From Niveibacterium sp. SC-1 (GTDB lineage Bacteria > Pseudomonadota > Gammaproteobacteria > Burkholderiales > Rhodocyclaceae), in NCBI RefSeq assembly GCF_038235435.1, contig NZ_CP151275.1:3534001-3598000 (forward strand): 64,000 nucleotides of DNA, read 5' to 3'. A program made the position numbers and the translations under genes. The first letter of the stretch is position 1. The number at the start of each line of letters is the position of its first letter. This document shows, one piece after another, positions 16,854 to 25,435 of this stretch. The notes beneath the pieces were generated by a model. The model saw nothing but the letters and a program-made list of their open reading frames with translations. It ran no database searches and was not told the origin of the DNA.

Positions 16854-17960
16854 CTACAGGATGATCCCGCCCCCAAGACAGACGCGGGATTCGTACAGCA
16901 CCACTGATTGACCGGGTGTCAGCGCCCATTGGGGCGCGGCGAACTCGATCGCGCAACGTTCGGCGTCTACCGCACCGACCTCGCAGGGCGCGTCCGGCGT
17001 ACGGTAGCGCGGCTTGGCGGTGTAGACCCAGTGCGTGTGCGGCGGCCGACCGGAAATCCAGTTCAGGTCGGCCGCGACGAGATCGTTGCGCAGCAGCGCA
17101 GGGTGTTCGTGGCCCTGCACGGCGTAGAGGATGTTGCTCTTCACGTCCTTCTTCGCCGCATACCAGGCGTCATGCTCCCCGGCGTTGTCATTGCCCTTGA
17201 TGCCCCCGATGTGCAGGCCCTTGCGCTGGCCGATCGTGTGATACATCAGGCCCTGGTGCTCGCCCAGCAGGCGGTTGTCATCCAGCGAGCGGATCTCCCC
17301 CGGCTGGGTCGGCAGGTAGCGCATCAGGAATTCGCGGAAGGGACGCTCGCCGATGAAGCAGATGCCGGTCGAATCCTTCTTGTCGAAGACGTGAAGGCCC
17401 GCGCCTTCGGCGATGCGCCGCACCTCGCGCTTGTAGAGGTGGCCGAGCGGGAAGAGCGTCTTGGCGAGCTGGGCCTGGTTGAGACGGTAGAGGAAGTAAC
17501 TCTGGTCCTTGGTGCCGTCCTCGGCCTTCATCAGCTGGTGTTCGGTGACGCCGTCGTTGGTCCATTCGCGCACCTGCGCATAGTGGCCGGTGGCGATCTT
17601 GTCCGCGCCCAGGTTCATCGCGTGGTCGAGGAAGCAGCGAAACTTGATCTCGCTGTTGCACAGGATGTCCGGATTGGGCGTGCGGCCGGCCTCGTACTCG
17701 CGCAGGAAGTCCCCGAACACGCGGTCCTTGTACTCGGCCGAGAAGTTCACCACTTCCAGTTCGATGCCCAGCACGTCACAGACGGAGGCGACGTCCACCA
17801 GGTCCTGACGGGTCGAGCAGTACTCGTCGTCGTCGTCGTCTTCCCAGTTCTTCATGAAGAGGCCGACGACCTCATAGCCCTGCTGCTTCAAAAGCAGCGC
17901 GGCGACCGAGGAGTCCACGCCGCCAGACATGCCGACGACGACTTTCATTCCATTGCTCAT
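16854..17960 (-). CDS. mnmA: tRNA-specific 2-thiouridylase MnmA
   Basis: Thiolates U34 of Lys, Glu and Gln tRNAs in the cytoplasm. Length is 368 aa, normal. The PP-loop [13 protein letters not shown] is at residues about 9-21, the first catalytic Cys is in [12 protein letters not shown], and the second is in [22 protein letters not shown] and [11 protein letters not shown] of the C-terminal domains are present. A run of five Asp in [11 protein letters not shown] is a normal variant of the family's acidic stretch. It starts 3 bases after the stop of the nudJ-like gene, the same pairing as in E. coli. Confidence 0.97.
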   Translation of the reverse strand: MSNGMKVVVGMSGGVDSSVAALLLKQQGYEVVGLFMKNWEDDDDDEYCSTRQDLVDVASVCDVLGIELEVVNFSAEYKDRVFGDFLREYEAGRTPNPDILCNSEIKFRCFLDHAMNLGADKIATGHYAQVREWTNDGVTEHQLMKAEDGTKDQSYFLYRLNQAQLAKTLFPLGHLYKREVRRIAEGAGLHVFDKKDSTGICFIGERPFREFLMRYLPTQPGEIRSLDDNRLLGEHQGLMYHTIGQRKGLHIGGIKGNDNAGEHDAWYAAKKDVKSNILYAVQGHEHPALLRNDLVAADLNWISGRPPHTHWVYTAKPRYRTPDAPCEVGAVDAERCAIEFAAPQWALTPGQSVVLYESRVCLGGGIIL

Positions 17961-17963
17961 GCT

Positions 17964-18428
17964 CTAGCGTTCTTCGAAATGCCGGATCAGTTCCAGCGGG
18001 TAGCGCTTTCCAGCGCGATAGTCATCGATGCAGGCCTGCACCAGCGGGCTGCGGAAGCGTCCGCGCGCCGCGGCGAGCTCAGCCTCATCCAGCCAGCTCG
18101 CGCGCAGGATGCCTTCGTCGAGCGTGCGGCCGGGATGCTCCCTGCCGATCTCGCCGGCGAAGGCGAAGCGCACATAGGTGAGGTCCGAACCCGGCTTGCG
18201 CCAGTGATACACACCCACCAAGGCCGTCGGGGTGAATTCGTGGGCGGTTTCTTCCAGGGTTTCCCGCACGCAGGCGGCTACAAGCGACTCGCCCTCTTCC
18301 AGGTGTCCCGCAGGCTGGTTGAAGCGCAGACCCTCAGTCGTTTCTTCCTCGACCAGCAGGAAGCGACCGTCGCGCTCCACGACCGCCGCCACGGTCACAT
18401 GCGGATTCCAGGCCCGATCTGCGCCCAT
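17964..18428 (-). CDS. nudJ: NUDIX hydrolase, NudJ-like
   Basis: A 154-aa NUDIX hydrolase. E. coli NudJ acts on HMP-pyrophosphate and other nucleotide and thiamine pyrophosphates. The NUDIX box reads GHLEEGESLVAACVRETLEE, with TAHEF following, so the usual final Gly is replaced. The N-terminus NPHVTVAAVVERDGRFLLVEEE is typical of the subfamily. The ATG at 18428 has GGGGG 4 bases upstream; the frame continues upstream without homology. It is directly linked to mnmA, matching enterobacterial synteny, which supports the symbol. Confidence 0.85.
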   Translation of the reverse strand: MGADRAWNPHVTVAAVVERDGRFLLVEEETTEGLRFNQPAGHLEEGESLVAACVRETLEETAHEFTPTALVGVYHWRKPGSDLTYVRFAFAGEIGREHPGRTLDEGILRASWLDEAELAAARGRFRSPLVQACIDDYRAGKRYPLELIRHFEER

Positions 18429-18569
18429 GAGGCCCCCGTACAAAGCCGCGATTCTAGCGCGTCGCCCCACCCCGTTCCGCGGGCCAACTCCCGGCTGACC
18501 CGCGGAATCAGCTAAAATCCTTGTTTGGCCGCAGGCCATTGTCTCGAATCAAGTTCAAGGGGATTTTCC

Positions 18570-19490
18570 ATGTCGATGGCCGACCGCGACGGCTTCATCT
18601 GGTACGACGGCAAGCTCGTGCCCTGGCGTGACGCCACCACCCACGTGCTGACCCACTCTCTGCACTACGGCCTCGCCGTATTCGAGGGCATCCGGGCCTA
18701 CAAGACCGATGAAGGCACTGCGATCTTCCGCCTGAAGGAGCACACCGACCGCTTCTTCAACTCGGCACACATCTACATGATGAAGATGCCGTACGACAAG
18801 GCGACCATCAACGAAGCCCACCGCGAAGTGATCCGCGCCAACAAGCTGGAAGCCGGCTACATGCGCCCGATCGCCTTCTACGGCTCGGAAAAGATGGGCA
18901 TCTCCACCAAGGGCGCGACCGTGCACGTGGCGATCGCCGCCTGGCCCTGGGGCGCCTACCTGGGTGAAGACGGCCTGGAGCGCGGCATCCGCATCAAGAC
19001 CTCGTCCTTCGCGCGCCACCATGTGAACGTGACCATGCCGCGCGCCAAGCTCTCCTCCACCTACGCCAACTCCATCCTCGCCAACCTCGAAGCCACGCAG
19101 GACGGCTACGACGAAGCGCTGCTGCTGGACACCGAAGGCTTCGTGGCCGAAGGCGCGGGCGAGAACCTCTTCATCGTCAAGGACGGCACGATCTGGGAAC
19201 CGGAGATCGCCTCCGCGCTGACCGGCATCACCCGCTCCACGGTGCACACCCTGGCCCGCGAACTGGGCTACGAAGTGCGCACCAAGCGCCTCACGCGCGA
19301 CGACCTCTACATCGCCGACGAAGCCTTCTTCACCGGCACGGCCGCCGAAGTCACGCCGATCCGCGAGCTGGACAATCGCCAGATCGGCGAAGGCCGCCGC
19401 GGCCCGATCACCGCCAAGATCCAGGCGCGCTTCTTCGAGCTCGTGGGCGGCAAGCTGCCCGAGCACAAGGCCTGGCTGGATTACGTGTAA
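18570..19490 (+). CDS. ilvE: Branched-chain amino acid aminotransferase
   Basis: PLP-dependent class IV aminotransferase, 306 aa, which makes Leu, Ile and Val from their 2-oxo acids with glutamate. Typical motifs are FIWYDGKLVPWRDA, HYGLAVFEGIRAYKT, RAKLSSTYANSILA with the PLP Lys just inside, EGFVAEGAGENLF, and FFTGTAAEVTPI near the end. The ATG at 18570 follows AAGGGG by 8 bases. A TAAAAT hexamer at 18513 could be the -10, but I see no good -35. The zinc-finger gene follows after 10 bases, so they are probably cotranscribed. Confidence 0.95.
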   Translation: MSMADRDGFIWYDGKLVPWRDATTHVLTHSLHYGLAVFEGIRAYKTDEGTAIFRLKEHTDRFFNSAHIYMMKMPYDKATINEAHREVIRANKLEAGYMRPIAFYGSEKMGISTKGATVHVAIAAWPWGAYLGEDGLERGIRIKTSSFARHHVNVTMPRAKLSSTYANSILANLEATQDGYDEALLLDTEGFVAEGAGENLFIVKDGTIWEPEIASALTGITRSTVHTLARELGYEVRTKRLTRDDLYIADEAFFTGTAAEVTPIRELDNRQIGEGRRGPITAKIQARFFELVGGKLPEHKAWLDYV

Positions 19491-19500
19491 GAGGCCCGCC

Positions 19501-19701
19501 ATGCACGAAAACACCGACAAGAACCAGGCCATCCAGGTCACCGAGAAGGATCTCCCGCTGCATTGCCCGGTCCCCGGCGCACCGCTGTGGGCGCGCCACC
19601 CGCGCGTCTTCCTCGACGTGCTCAAGACCGGCGAGGCGTCCTGCCCCTATTGCGGTGCCAGGTACGCCTTCTCCGGCGAGCGCCCCGCAGGACATCACTG
19701 A
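19501..19701 (+). CDS. zf-CHCC zinc-finger protein
   Basis: A 66-aa protein of the zf-CHCC family (PF10276), related to the zinc-binding part of mitochondrial NDUFS6. Ligands are Cys22, His33, Cys48 and Cys51 (LHCPVPG, ARHPRVFLD, CPYCGARY). In betaproteobacteria such genes are regularly found between ilvE and waaF, as here. Molecular function in bacteria without an attached complex I role is uncertain. It starts 10 bases after ilvE with a conserved acidic N-terminus. Confidence 0.88.
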   Translation: MHENTDKNQAIQVTEKDLPLHCPVPGAPLWARHPRVFLDVLKTGEASCPYCGARYAFSGERPAGHH

Positions 19702-19724
19702 GCGGGATGCAAGGCTGAAAAGCG

Positions 19725-19746
19725 ATCGGGGGCCACGGCCCCCGAT
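19725..19746. terminator. Hairpin between the zinc-finger gene and waaF
   Basis: ATCGGGGGCC and GGCCCCCGAT form a 10-bp perfect stem with almost no loop, followed by TTTCG. The T-run is short, so termination may be partial, leaving some read-through into waaF 37 bases on. Confidence 0.5.
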
Positions 19747-19782
19747 TTCGCTGGCGCCGCCCGCTCACTCGCGAATCCGACC

Positions 19783-20799
19783 ATGACCCGCATCCTCGTC
19801 GTCACGCCCAACTGGATCGGCGACTGCGTGGCCGCCCAGCCGCTGCTGATGCGCTTGGCCGAGCGCCGTCCCGATGTGGTGATCGATGCGCTCGCGCCTG
19901 CGTGGGTGGCGCCGGTCATGGAGGCGATGCCGCAGGTCCGCCGCGTGATCGCCAACCCCTTCGGCCACGGCCGCTTCGATCCGGTCGGCCGCTGGAAGCT
20001 CGCCCGCACGCTGGCCGGCCAGTACGACGAAGCCTACGTCCTGCCCAATAGCTGGAAGTCGGCACTGATCCCCTTCTTCGCCGGCATCCCGCTACGCGTC
20101 GGCTTTTCCGGCGAAGCGCGGATCGGCGTGGTCAACCGGCGCCATCGGCTCGACGAAAAGGCTACGCCGCTGCAAGTCGAGCGGTATGCCCAGCTCGCGG
20201 AACCGGTCGGCACACCGCTCGCGCGCCCCCTGCCCGATCCGCGCCTGACGCGCAGCCCGGCACAGATTGCCGCCACGCTCGCGCAGCTTGGCCTGGCAGA
20301 CTCGCCGCGCCCCGTGGTTTTCTGCCCCGGCGCGGAATACGGCCCCGCCAAGCGCTGGCCCGAGCGCCACTACGCCGAACTCGCCCGCGAACTTGCGGCG
20401 CGCGGCCACCCGGTGTGGCTGCTCGGCTCGAAGAAGGACCAGCCGGTCGCGGCCGAGATCGCCCGGCTCGCGCCCGACGCGGTGCGCGATCTGTGCGGCG
20501 TCACCAACCTCGCCCAGGCGCTGGACCTCATCGCGCATGCACGCCTCGCAGTCACCAACGATTCGGGCCTGATGCATGTGGCGGCTGCGCTGGACACACC
20601 GTTGGTGGCACTCTTCGGCTCGTCCAGCCCCAACTACACGCCGCCCCTGTCCGGACGTGCCCAGGTCATGTGGCTGCAACTCGAATGCAGCCCGTGTTTC
20701 AAGCGCGAATGTCCGCTCGGCCACTTCAACTGCCTGACCCAGATGACGCCCGCGTCGGTGCTGGCTCGCGTGCAATCCCAACTCGAAGCCCAATCATGA
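19783..20799 (+). CDS. waaF: Lipopolysaccharide heptosyltransferase II
   Basis: Adds the second heptose to the LPS inner core at the cytoplasmic face of the inner membrane. Family GT9, 338 aa. The N-terminus ILVVTPNWIGDCVAAQPLL, the donor-site stretch FCPGAEYGPAKRWPERHYAEL and VTNDSGLMHVAAALDTPLVALFG are diagnostic. The C-terminal CSPCFKRECPLGHFNC is the cysteine-rich end typical of WaaF. The stop overlaps the next start (ATGA), so the NTF2-like gene is coupled to it. Confidence 0.95.
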   Translation: MTRILVVTPNWIGDCVAAQPLLMRLAERRPDVVIDALAPAWVAPVMEAMPQVRRVIANPFGHGRFDPVGRWKLARTLAGQYDEAYVLPNSWKSALIPFFAGIPLRVGFSGEARIGVVNRRHRLDEKATPLQVERYAQLAEPVGTPLARPLPDPRLTRSPAQIAATLAQLGLADSPRPVVFCPGAEYGPAKRWPERHYAELARELAARGHPVWLLGSKKDQPVAAEIARLAPDAVRDLCGVTNLAQALDLIAHARLAVTNDSGLMHVAAALDTPLVALFGSSSPNYTPPLSGRAQVMWLQLECSPCFKRECPLGHFNCLTQMTPASVLARVQSQLEAQS

Positions 20800-21227
20800 G
20801 CCCAACGCTCTACGCCACCGCCGAAGACGTCGAAACCGCCTTCTACGACGCCTTCAACAAGGGCGATATCGACGGCCTCATGGCTGTGTGGTCGGAGACC
20901 GACGAAGTCGTCTGCGTGCATCCGGGCGGTAGCCGCCTGGTCGGCCTGCACGCCATCCGCGAGTCCTGGAAGCAACTTTTCGAGAGCGGCCTGCGCCTGC
21001 GCCTGCGCATCCACCACCCGGTGATCCAGAGCAGTCCGATGCTCACCGTGCGCAGTGTGCTGCAGCACGTGGTGGTCGAAGGCGAGGACTCGATGCCGCC
21101 GCCCATCGTCGCCACCAACGTCTACGCCCGCGGCCCCTTCGGCTGGCGCCTGGTCCTGCACCACGCCTCGCCCTCGCCGGATGCCGAAGGTGTCTTCAAC
21201 GAAGAGGCGCCACGCGTCGTGCATTGA
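20796..21227 (+). CDS. NTF2/SnoaL-like protein
   Basis: A 143-aa single-domain protein of the NTF2-like superfamily (DUF4440/YybH-like). The pattern VETAFYDAFNKGDIDGLMAVWSE, VCVHPGGSRLVG and IRESWKQLF is typical. No catalytic residues can be assigned, and members range from enzymes to ligand-binding proteins. It is translationally coupled to waaF by a 4-base ATGA overlap and followed 38 bases later by a strong terminator, so it closes the ilvE-waaF gene run. Confidence 0.8.
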   Translation: MSPTLYATAEDVETAFYDAFNKGDIDGLMAVWSETDEVVCVHPGGSRLVGLHAIRESWKQLFESGLRLRLRIHHPVIQSSPMLTVRSVLQHVVVEGEDSMPPPIVATNVYARGPFGWRLVLHHASPSPDAEGVFNEEAPRVVH

Positions 21228-21265
21228 GCGGCGAGGCCTGCCGGCGCGAAGTCCGCCAGAAATGC

Positions 21266-21295
21266 AAAGGGCCGTCCCGGGACGGCCCTTTTTCT
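21266..21295 (+). terminator. Strong intrinsic terminator
   Basis: AAAGGGCCGTCCC is followed directly by its complement GGGACGGCCCTTT and then TTCTTT. The stem is essentially perfect and A-flanked on the left, so it can act for both the waaF side and the convergent DUF1289 side. Confidence 0.9.
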
Positions 21296-21313
21296 TTGGC
21301 CCTTACGAGCCGC

Positions 21314-21505
21314 CTAGCGACGCTCCCGGCGCGGATAGCCGTCGGCAAGGATGCGCTCCCACACGGCGTCTTTCTCGGCCTCGTCCATGAAGACCCAGTT
21401 GGCCACTTCCATGACGGTGCGGCCGCAACCCCAGCAGATGTCGTCGCCCACGGCGGTGGAGCAGATGGCGACACAGGGGCTGTCGGGACGGTCGGTTTTG
21501 GTCAC
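21314..21505 (-). CDS. DUF1289 small Cys-rich protein
   Basis: A 63-aa member of DUF1289 (PF06945). The signature SPCVAICSTAVGDDICWGCG carries Cys11, Cys15, Cys24 and Cys27, which could bind a metal or Fe-S cluster, followed by RTVMEVANWVFMDEAEKDAVW. The start is most likely the GTG at 21505, where family similarity begins; no strong Shine-Dalgarno is visible, and the frame runs upstream without similarity. It lies downstream of the ceramidase-like gene on the same strand. Function is unknown. Confidence 0.8.
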   Translation of the reverse strand: MTKTDRPDSPCVAICSTAVGDDICWGCGRTVMEVANWVFMDEAEKDAVWERILADGYPRRERR

Positions 21506-21632
21506 GGTGAGGCTCGAAACGGAGAGGCGGGATGCCCACGGCCAGGAGATCGTGGGCGAAGCGCCGCGAGAGGCGCAATGGTCGCATAAAGCCGCCGCGC
21601 CTTCCGGGTCCAGGAGGACGCCACCCCGGCAA

Positions 21633-22424
21633 TCAAGGCAATGCCTGGGTCTCGACTTCGTGCAGGAGCGGCCGCGACGTCGCCCTGCGCTCGGGCCGCC
21701 GGGCCAGCATCGCGACCAGGGTCGCGCAGGCGAGGGCCGAGAACAGGTGCTTGAGCGTGTGGCCGCTGACAAGCTGCAGCTGCGCGAGGATGGCCGCGTC
21801 GCCCAGTTCGCAGAGTTTCGCAAGCAGGTAGAGCAAGGCGGCCGCCGAGGTCGCCCAGCGTTCCTGGCGGGGCGCCGCGTGGCTCCATTGCAGCAGGGGC
21901 AGTACCAGCAACGGGACCAGTTGCAGCACCAGGTAGGGCCGCAGGTCGCCACCCAGCCAGTCGATCGCCAGCACGCTTGCCGTGGCGGCCGTCGCCAGCA
22001 CCGCGGTCAGCGCGTTCGCCTCGATCTCGAGCAACTCGAACCGTTCGCACAGCACCGCCGCGCTGAGACCCGCGCAGGCCAGGGCGATCGGGATCCGGTC
22101 CCAGACGATCCGCGCATCGTCAGGCGCGAGGTGGTACCAGCTCGATCCCAACGCAACCGCCACTACGCCACCCGCAAACAGCCACCAGGCTGCGCGTGAG
22201 GGCCGCTCTGGCGAGCGCCACATGACCCGGACACCCCACAGCCCGGCCAGCAGGAAGGCGAGATTCGAGAGCACGTCGGCCGCTTGGGGAATGCCCGCCC
22301 AGGCACGCTGGTCGGCGAAGGCGTGGTAGTGCGGCGGAAGATGGACCGGGCCGGCGGCAACGAGACCGAGCAGGACGAGGCCCAGAACAGCCCAGGGCAA
22401 TGCGCGGCGAAGCGCAGGAGACAT
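21633..22424 (-). CDS. Ceramidase-like integral membrane protein (CREST superfamily)
   Basis: A 263-aa protein with about seven hydrophobic helices, resembling alkaline ceramidase/phytoceramidase proteins (PF05875). The superfamily's metal-site residues are visible: Asp/Ser around IPQAADVLSNLAFLLAG (about 45-61), SSWYHLAPDDARIVWDRIP (about 94-112), and two His in SGHTLKHLF near the C-terminus. Bacterial members are annotated as membrane hydrolases but their substrate is generally undetermined. Downstream of the histidine kinase on the same strand, with 138 bases between. Confidence 0.75.
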   Translation of the reverse strand: MSPALRRALPWAVLGLVLLGLVAAGPVHLPPHYHAFADQRAWAGIPQAADVLSNLAFLLAGLWGVRVMWRSPERPSRAAWWLFAGGVVAVALGSSWYHLAPDDARIVWDRIPIALACAGLSAAVLCERFELLEIEANALTAVLATAATASVLAIDWLGGDLRPYLVLQLVPLLVLPLLQWSHAAPRQERWATSAAALLYLLAKLCELGDAAILAQLQLVSGHTLKHLFSALACATLVAMLARRPERRATSRPLLHEVETQALP

Positions 22425-22562
22425 GGTGTCACTCCGTGTGAAGGAAACGCCGCGCAGCCTGCCAAGCCGCCCCGAGGGACGGGAAGCGATCCCTGCCAGG
22501 TCCGCCGCGCCGCAGCGGCGGGTATCACTTTATGCGACTCGGGCGACACGCCTGCGCGCGCT

Positions 22563-24551
22563 TCAGCCCTCTCCCGCCAGCAAGCCGCGCAGCCGCGCGA
22601 CCAGTTCGTCCGGCGCGAAGGGCTTTTCCACGCAAGGGCAACTGGTTTCGCGCAGGAAGCCGCGCGCGCCGTCCGACAAGGTGTCGCCGGTGACGAAGAG
22701 CATCCGCTGGGCGAGTTCCGGCACGCGTTCGCGCACATGGCGCCAGAGCGCCACCCCGTCCATGCCCGGCATGCGCAGGTCGGAGACGATGGCGTCGAAG
22801 CGCGCTTCGGCGAGCAAGGCCAGGGCGATCTCGCCGGACTCGGCGGTGGCCACTTCCATCTGCGCGGCTTCGAGCATCTCCCGGATCATCGCGGCGAGAT
22901 CGGCTTCGTCGTCGACCACCAGCACCCGTACACCGTTGCCCGAGTCCAGCAGGGCCGGCGCGGGCGCTTCGGGCTCTGCGATGCGTTCGGGCGCTATCGG
23001 GATCGACAGACGGAAGCTCGCCCCCGCCGAGGCGCCGGGCGGCTCCAGCACCAGGTCGCCACCGTGCTCGCGCACGATCGACCGCGCCACGGCCAGCCCG
23101 AGCCCGGTCCCCGAGCCTTCCGCCTTGGTTGTGAAGAAAGGATCGAAGATGCGCACGGCGTGCTCTTCGGCCACCCCGGGCCCGTTGTCCGCCACCCGCA
23201 GCCAGACCCGCGGTACCCGACCCGGACGCAGGGCCTCGGCGCCGGTCTCCAGGCGCAGCACCAGGGGGCCGTCGCGACCGCCCAGGGCCTGCTGCGCATT
23301 GACCAGCAGATTGAGCACCACCTGGCCGAGCTGGTCGGCATCGGCGATGACCGCGGGCAAGGCATCGGCAAGCAGCATCTCGACCGCGATGCCGCTGCTG
23401 CGAAGCCCGTACTGCAGCAGGTCCACCGCCGCCCGCACCAGCTCGTTGATCTGCACGGAGGCACGCGCCGCCGGCCGCTGGCGTGCCATCGCGAGGAAGG
23501 TGCGCACGATACGGCCACAGCGCTCGGCGGCCTCGCGGATCCGCTGCGCGTCGGCCTGCAACGGCGAGCCCTCGGCCTTGCTTTCGAGCAGGCTGGCACG
23601 CCCCATGACGATCGCCAGCGGGTTGTTGAGCTCGTGCGCGACACCAGCCAGGAGGCTGCCCATGGCGGAGAGCTTCTCGCTCTGGCGCAGGGCTTCGCGT
23701 TGGCGTTCTATCGGCAGCGCCGCCGCATGGCGTTCGGTCAGGTCGAAGAGCGAGGCGGTGTAGAAGCCGTGCTCGCCCACGTCCGTGCGCCACAAGACCA
23801 TCTCGACCGGAAACTCGCGCCCGTCCGCGCGCAGCGCCTGCAGCTCCATGCGCTTGCCCAGCACCCGCGGCGCGCCCCCGGCCGCCAGCCGCGCCATGCC
23901 GCCAACATGGGCGTCGCGAAACCGCGGCGGGATGATGATCTCGGCCACCGGACGCCCCAGGGCCTGGTGGCGGCTGCGACCGAACATGGCCTCGGCCGCC
24001 GGGTTGAATTCGACGATCACGCCTGCTTCGTCGGTGGAGATGAGCGCGGCGAGCGCGTGATCGACGATGGAAGACTTGAGCGTCTCGCTGTCCTGCAGCG
24101 CCCGCACCTTGTCGGCCAGCTCGGTCTCGCGCAGCTTGAGTTCGGTGAGGTCGCGCCCGAAGCCGACCAGGGCCTGCACCCGGCCGCCGTCGGGCGCGTA
24201 AGGCGTGATGTGTTCCTGCACATAGCGACGGCCCGCGCGCGGATAGTCGATCCAGGCTTCCCAACGCAGCGACTCGCCGGCGAAGAGGCGGCTCATCACC
24301 GGGCGGTAGGCCTCATACACCGCCTCGCCCAGAACCTCCGCCACCGTGCGCCCCAGCACCGCCTCGGGCAGCAGGTCCACAAAAGCGAGGAACTCGTGAT
24401 TGACGTAGCGAAAGCGCGCCTCGCGGTCGACCACGACGACGCGTGCGGGCACCTGATCGAGGACCCTGCGGAACATCGCCGTATCCGGCGGCGGCAGCTC
24501 GGGGCCACTGGCGCCAGGCGGCAGGCCGGACTCGAAATGCAGTTGGTCCAT
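22563..24551 (-). CDS. PAS-PAS hybrid sensor histidine kinase with C-terminal receiver
   Basis: A 662-aa soluble-looking hybrid kinase. Order of domains: PAS (about 25-140, RVVVVDREARFRYVNHEFL), PAS (about 160-285, ALISTDEAGVIVEFNPAAEAMFG), HisKA with His306 in GVAHELNNPLA, HATPase_c with NLLVNAQQAL, DNGPGV and GTGLGLAV, and a receiver with Asp591 in SDLRMPGMDG. No transmembrane segment is evident, so the signal is probably cytoplasmic, perhaps through a PAS ligand. Its ATG overlaps the TGA of the OmpR-type regulator by one base, which ties the two together. A four-step relay or feedback by the receiver is possible. Confidence 0.93.
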   Translation of the reverse strand: MDQLHFESGLPPGASGPELPPPDTAMFRRVLDQVPARVVVVDREARFRYVNHEFLAFVDLLPEAVLGRTVAEVLGEAVYEAYRPVMSRLFAGESLRWEAWIDYPRAGRRYVQEHITPYAPDGGRVQALVGFGRDLTELKLRETELADKVRALQDSETLKSSIVDHALAALISTDEAGVIVEFNPAAEAMFGRSRHQALGRPVAEIIIPPRFRDAHVGGMARLAAGGAPRVLGKRMELQALRADGREFPVEMVLWRTDVGEHGFYTASLFDLTERHAAALPIERQREALRQSEKLSAMGSLLAGVAHELNNPLAIVMGRASLLESKAEGSPLQADAQRIREAAERCGRIVRTFLAMARQRPAARASVQINELVRAAVDLLQYGLRSSGIAVEMLLADALPAVIADADQLGQVVLNLLVNAQQALGGRDGPLVLRLETGAEALRPGRVPRVWLRVADNGPGVAEEHAVRIFDPFFTTKAEGSGTGLGLAVARSIVREHGGDLVLEPPGASAGASFRLSIPIAPERIAEPEAPAPALLDSGNGVRVLVVDDEADLAAMIREMLEAAQMEVATAESGEIALALLAEARFDAIVSDLRMPGMDGVALWRHVRERVPELAQRMLFVTGDTLSDGARGFLRETSCPCVEKPFAPDELVARLRGLLAGEG

Positions 24552-25315
24552 CAGCTGTCCGCCCCTGAGGCCCCGCCCGACACGAAGACGTAGCCGACGC
24601 CCCGCACCGTCTTGATCACTTCCGGCTTGTCCGGATTGCGTTCGATCTTGCGCCGCAAGCGCATCACCCTCAGGTCGATCGAACGGTCGAAGACGTCCCA
24701 GCCGCGCTTGTGCGCCTGCTCCATGATCTGGTCGCGGTTGAGCGGCCGGTTGGGCGCCCGCGCGAAAAGCGCGAGCAGGTCGTATTCCGCCGCCGTGATC
24801 GGGATCTCTGCACCGTCGGGCCCGCGCAGGGTGTGCGCGTCCAGATCGAGCCGGCAGCTCCCGAACGCGATCCCGGTGTGGGACGAGGGCGGATCGGCCA
24901 ACGCATGCACGGGCGGCATCGGCGTCGAGATGGCCCCGAGGCGCCGCTGCAGGCTCTTCACTCGCGCGAGCAGTTCGCGCAGATCGAAGGGCTTGGGCAG
25001 GTAGTCGTCCGCGCCCAGCTCCAGGCCGACGACGCGATCCACCGTGTCGGCTGCCGCGGTGAGCATGAGGATGCCCAGGCGCGGATAGCGCACGCGCAGG
25101 CTACGGGCGAGGGCGAAGCCATCCTCGCCGGGCAGGTTCACATCGAGGATCACAATCTGCGGTGCGAAGCGCTCCAGGCATCGCCGCGCCAGTTCGGCGT
25201 CGGCCGCGCCTTCGACGGCATAGCCCTGACGACCGAAATACTCCTGCAGGAGCGCCCGCAGCTCGGGTTCGTCGTCGACCACGAGCAGGCGAGCCGTTGT
25301 GCTGCCGAACTCCAT
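24551..25315 (-). CDS. OmpR/TorR-type response regulator
   Basis: A 254-aa two-component regulator. The receiver (about 8-125) has VVDDEP, the phospho-acceptor Asp58 in ILDVNLPGEDG, Thr in LMLTAAAD and Lys in LPKPFD. The DNA-binding winged helix (about 155-245) ends with RKIERNPDKPEVIKTVRGVGYVF. A 25-aa Pro/Ser linker joins them. The ATG at 25315 has GGGAGG 5 bases upstream. It is translationally coupled to the hybrid kinase that follows. Targets may include the lipoprotein and globin genes upstream, but no binding site is evident. Confidence 0.94.
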   Translation of the reverse strand: MEFGSTTARLLVVDDEPELRALLQEYFGRQGYAVEGAADAELARRCLERFAPQIVILDVNLPGEDGFALARSLRVRYPRLGILMLTAAADTVDRVVGLELGADDYLPKPFDLRELLARVKSLQRRLGAISTPMPPVHALADPPSSHTGIAFGSCRLDLDAHTLRGPDGAEIPITAAEYDLLALFARAPNRPLNRDQIMEQAHKRGWDVFDRSIDLRVMRLRRKIERNPDKPEVIKTVRGVGYVFVSGGASGADS

Positions 25316-25435
25316 GAAAACCTCCCGGGGGCGAGACCTTCCATGCGTCGATGGCGCGATGCAAGCATGATGCCGGCCGCCGCGCGCGCCGTGAAGGGCA
25401 CCTTGCAAGCTCGCGCCAGCAACGGACGTCTGCAC

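Noticed and set aside
18429..18569. Leader attenuator or T-box-like element before ilvE
   Set aside because: No leader peptide rich in branched-chain codons and no competing hairpins found in 140 bases.
22284..24593. 769-codon plus-strand frame over the histidine kinase
   Set aside because: Mirror of the kinase coding frame; no domain signature.
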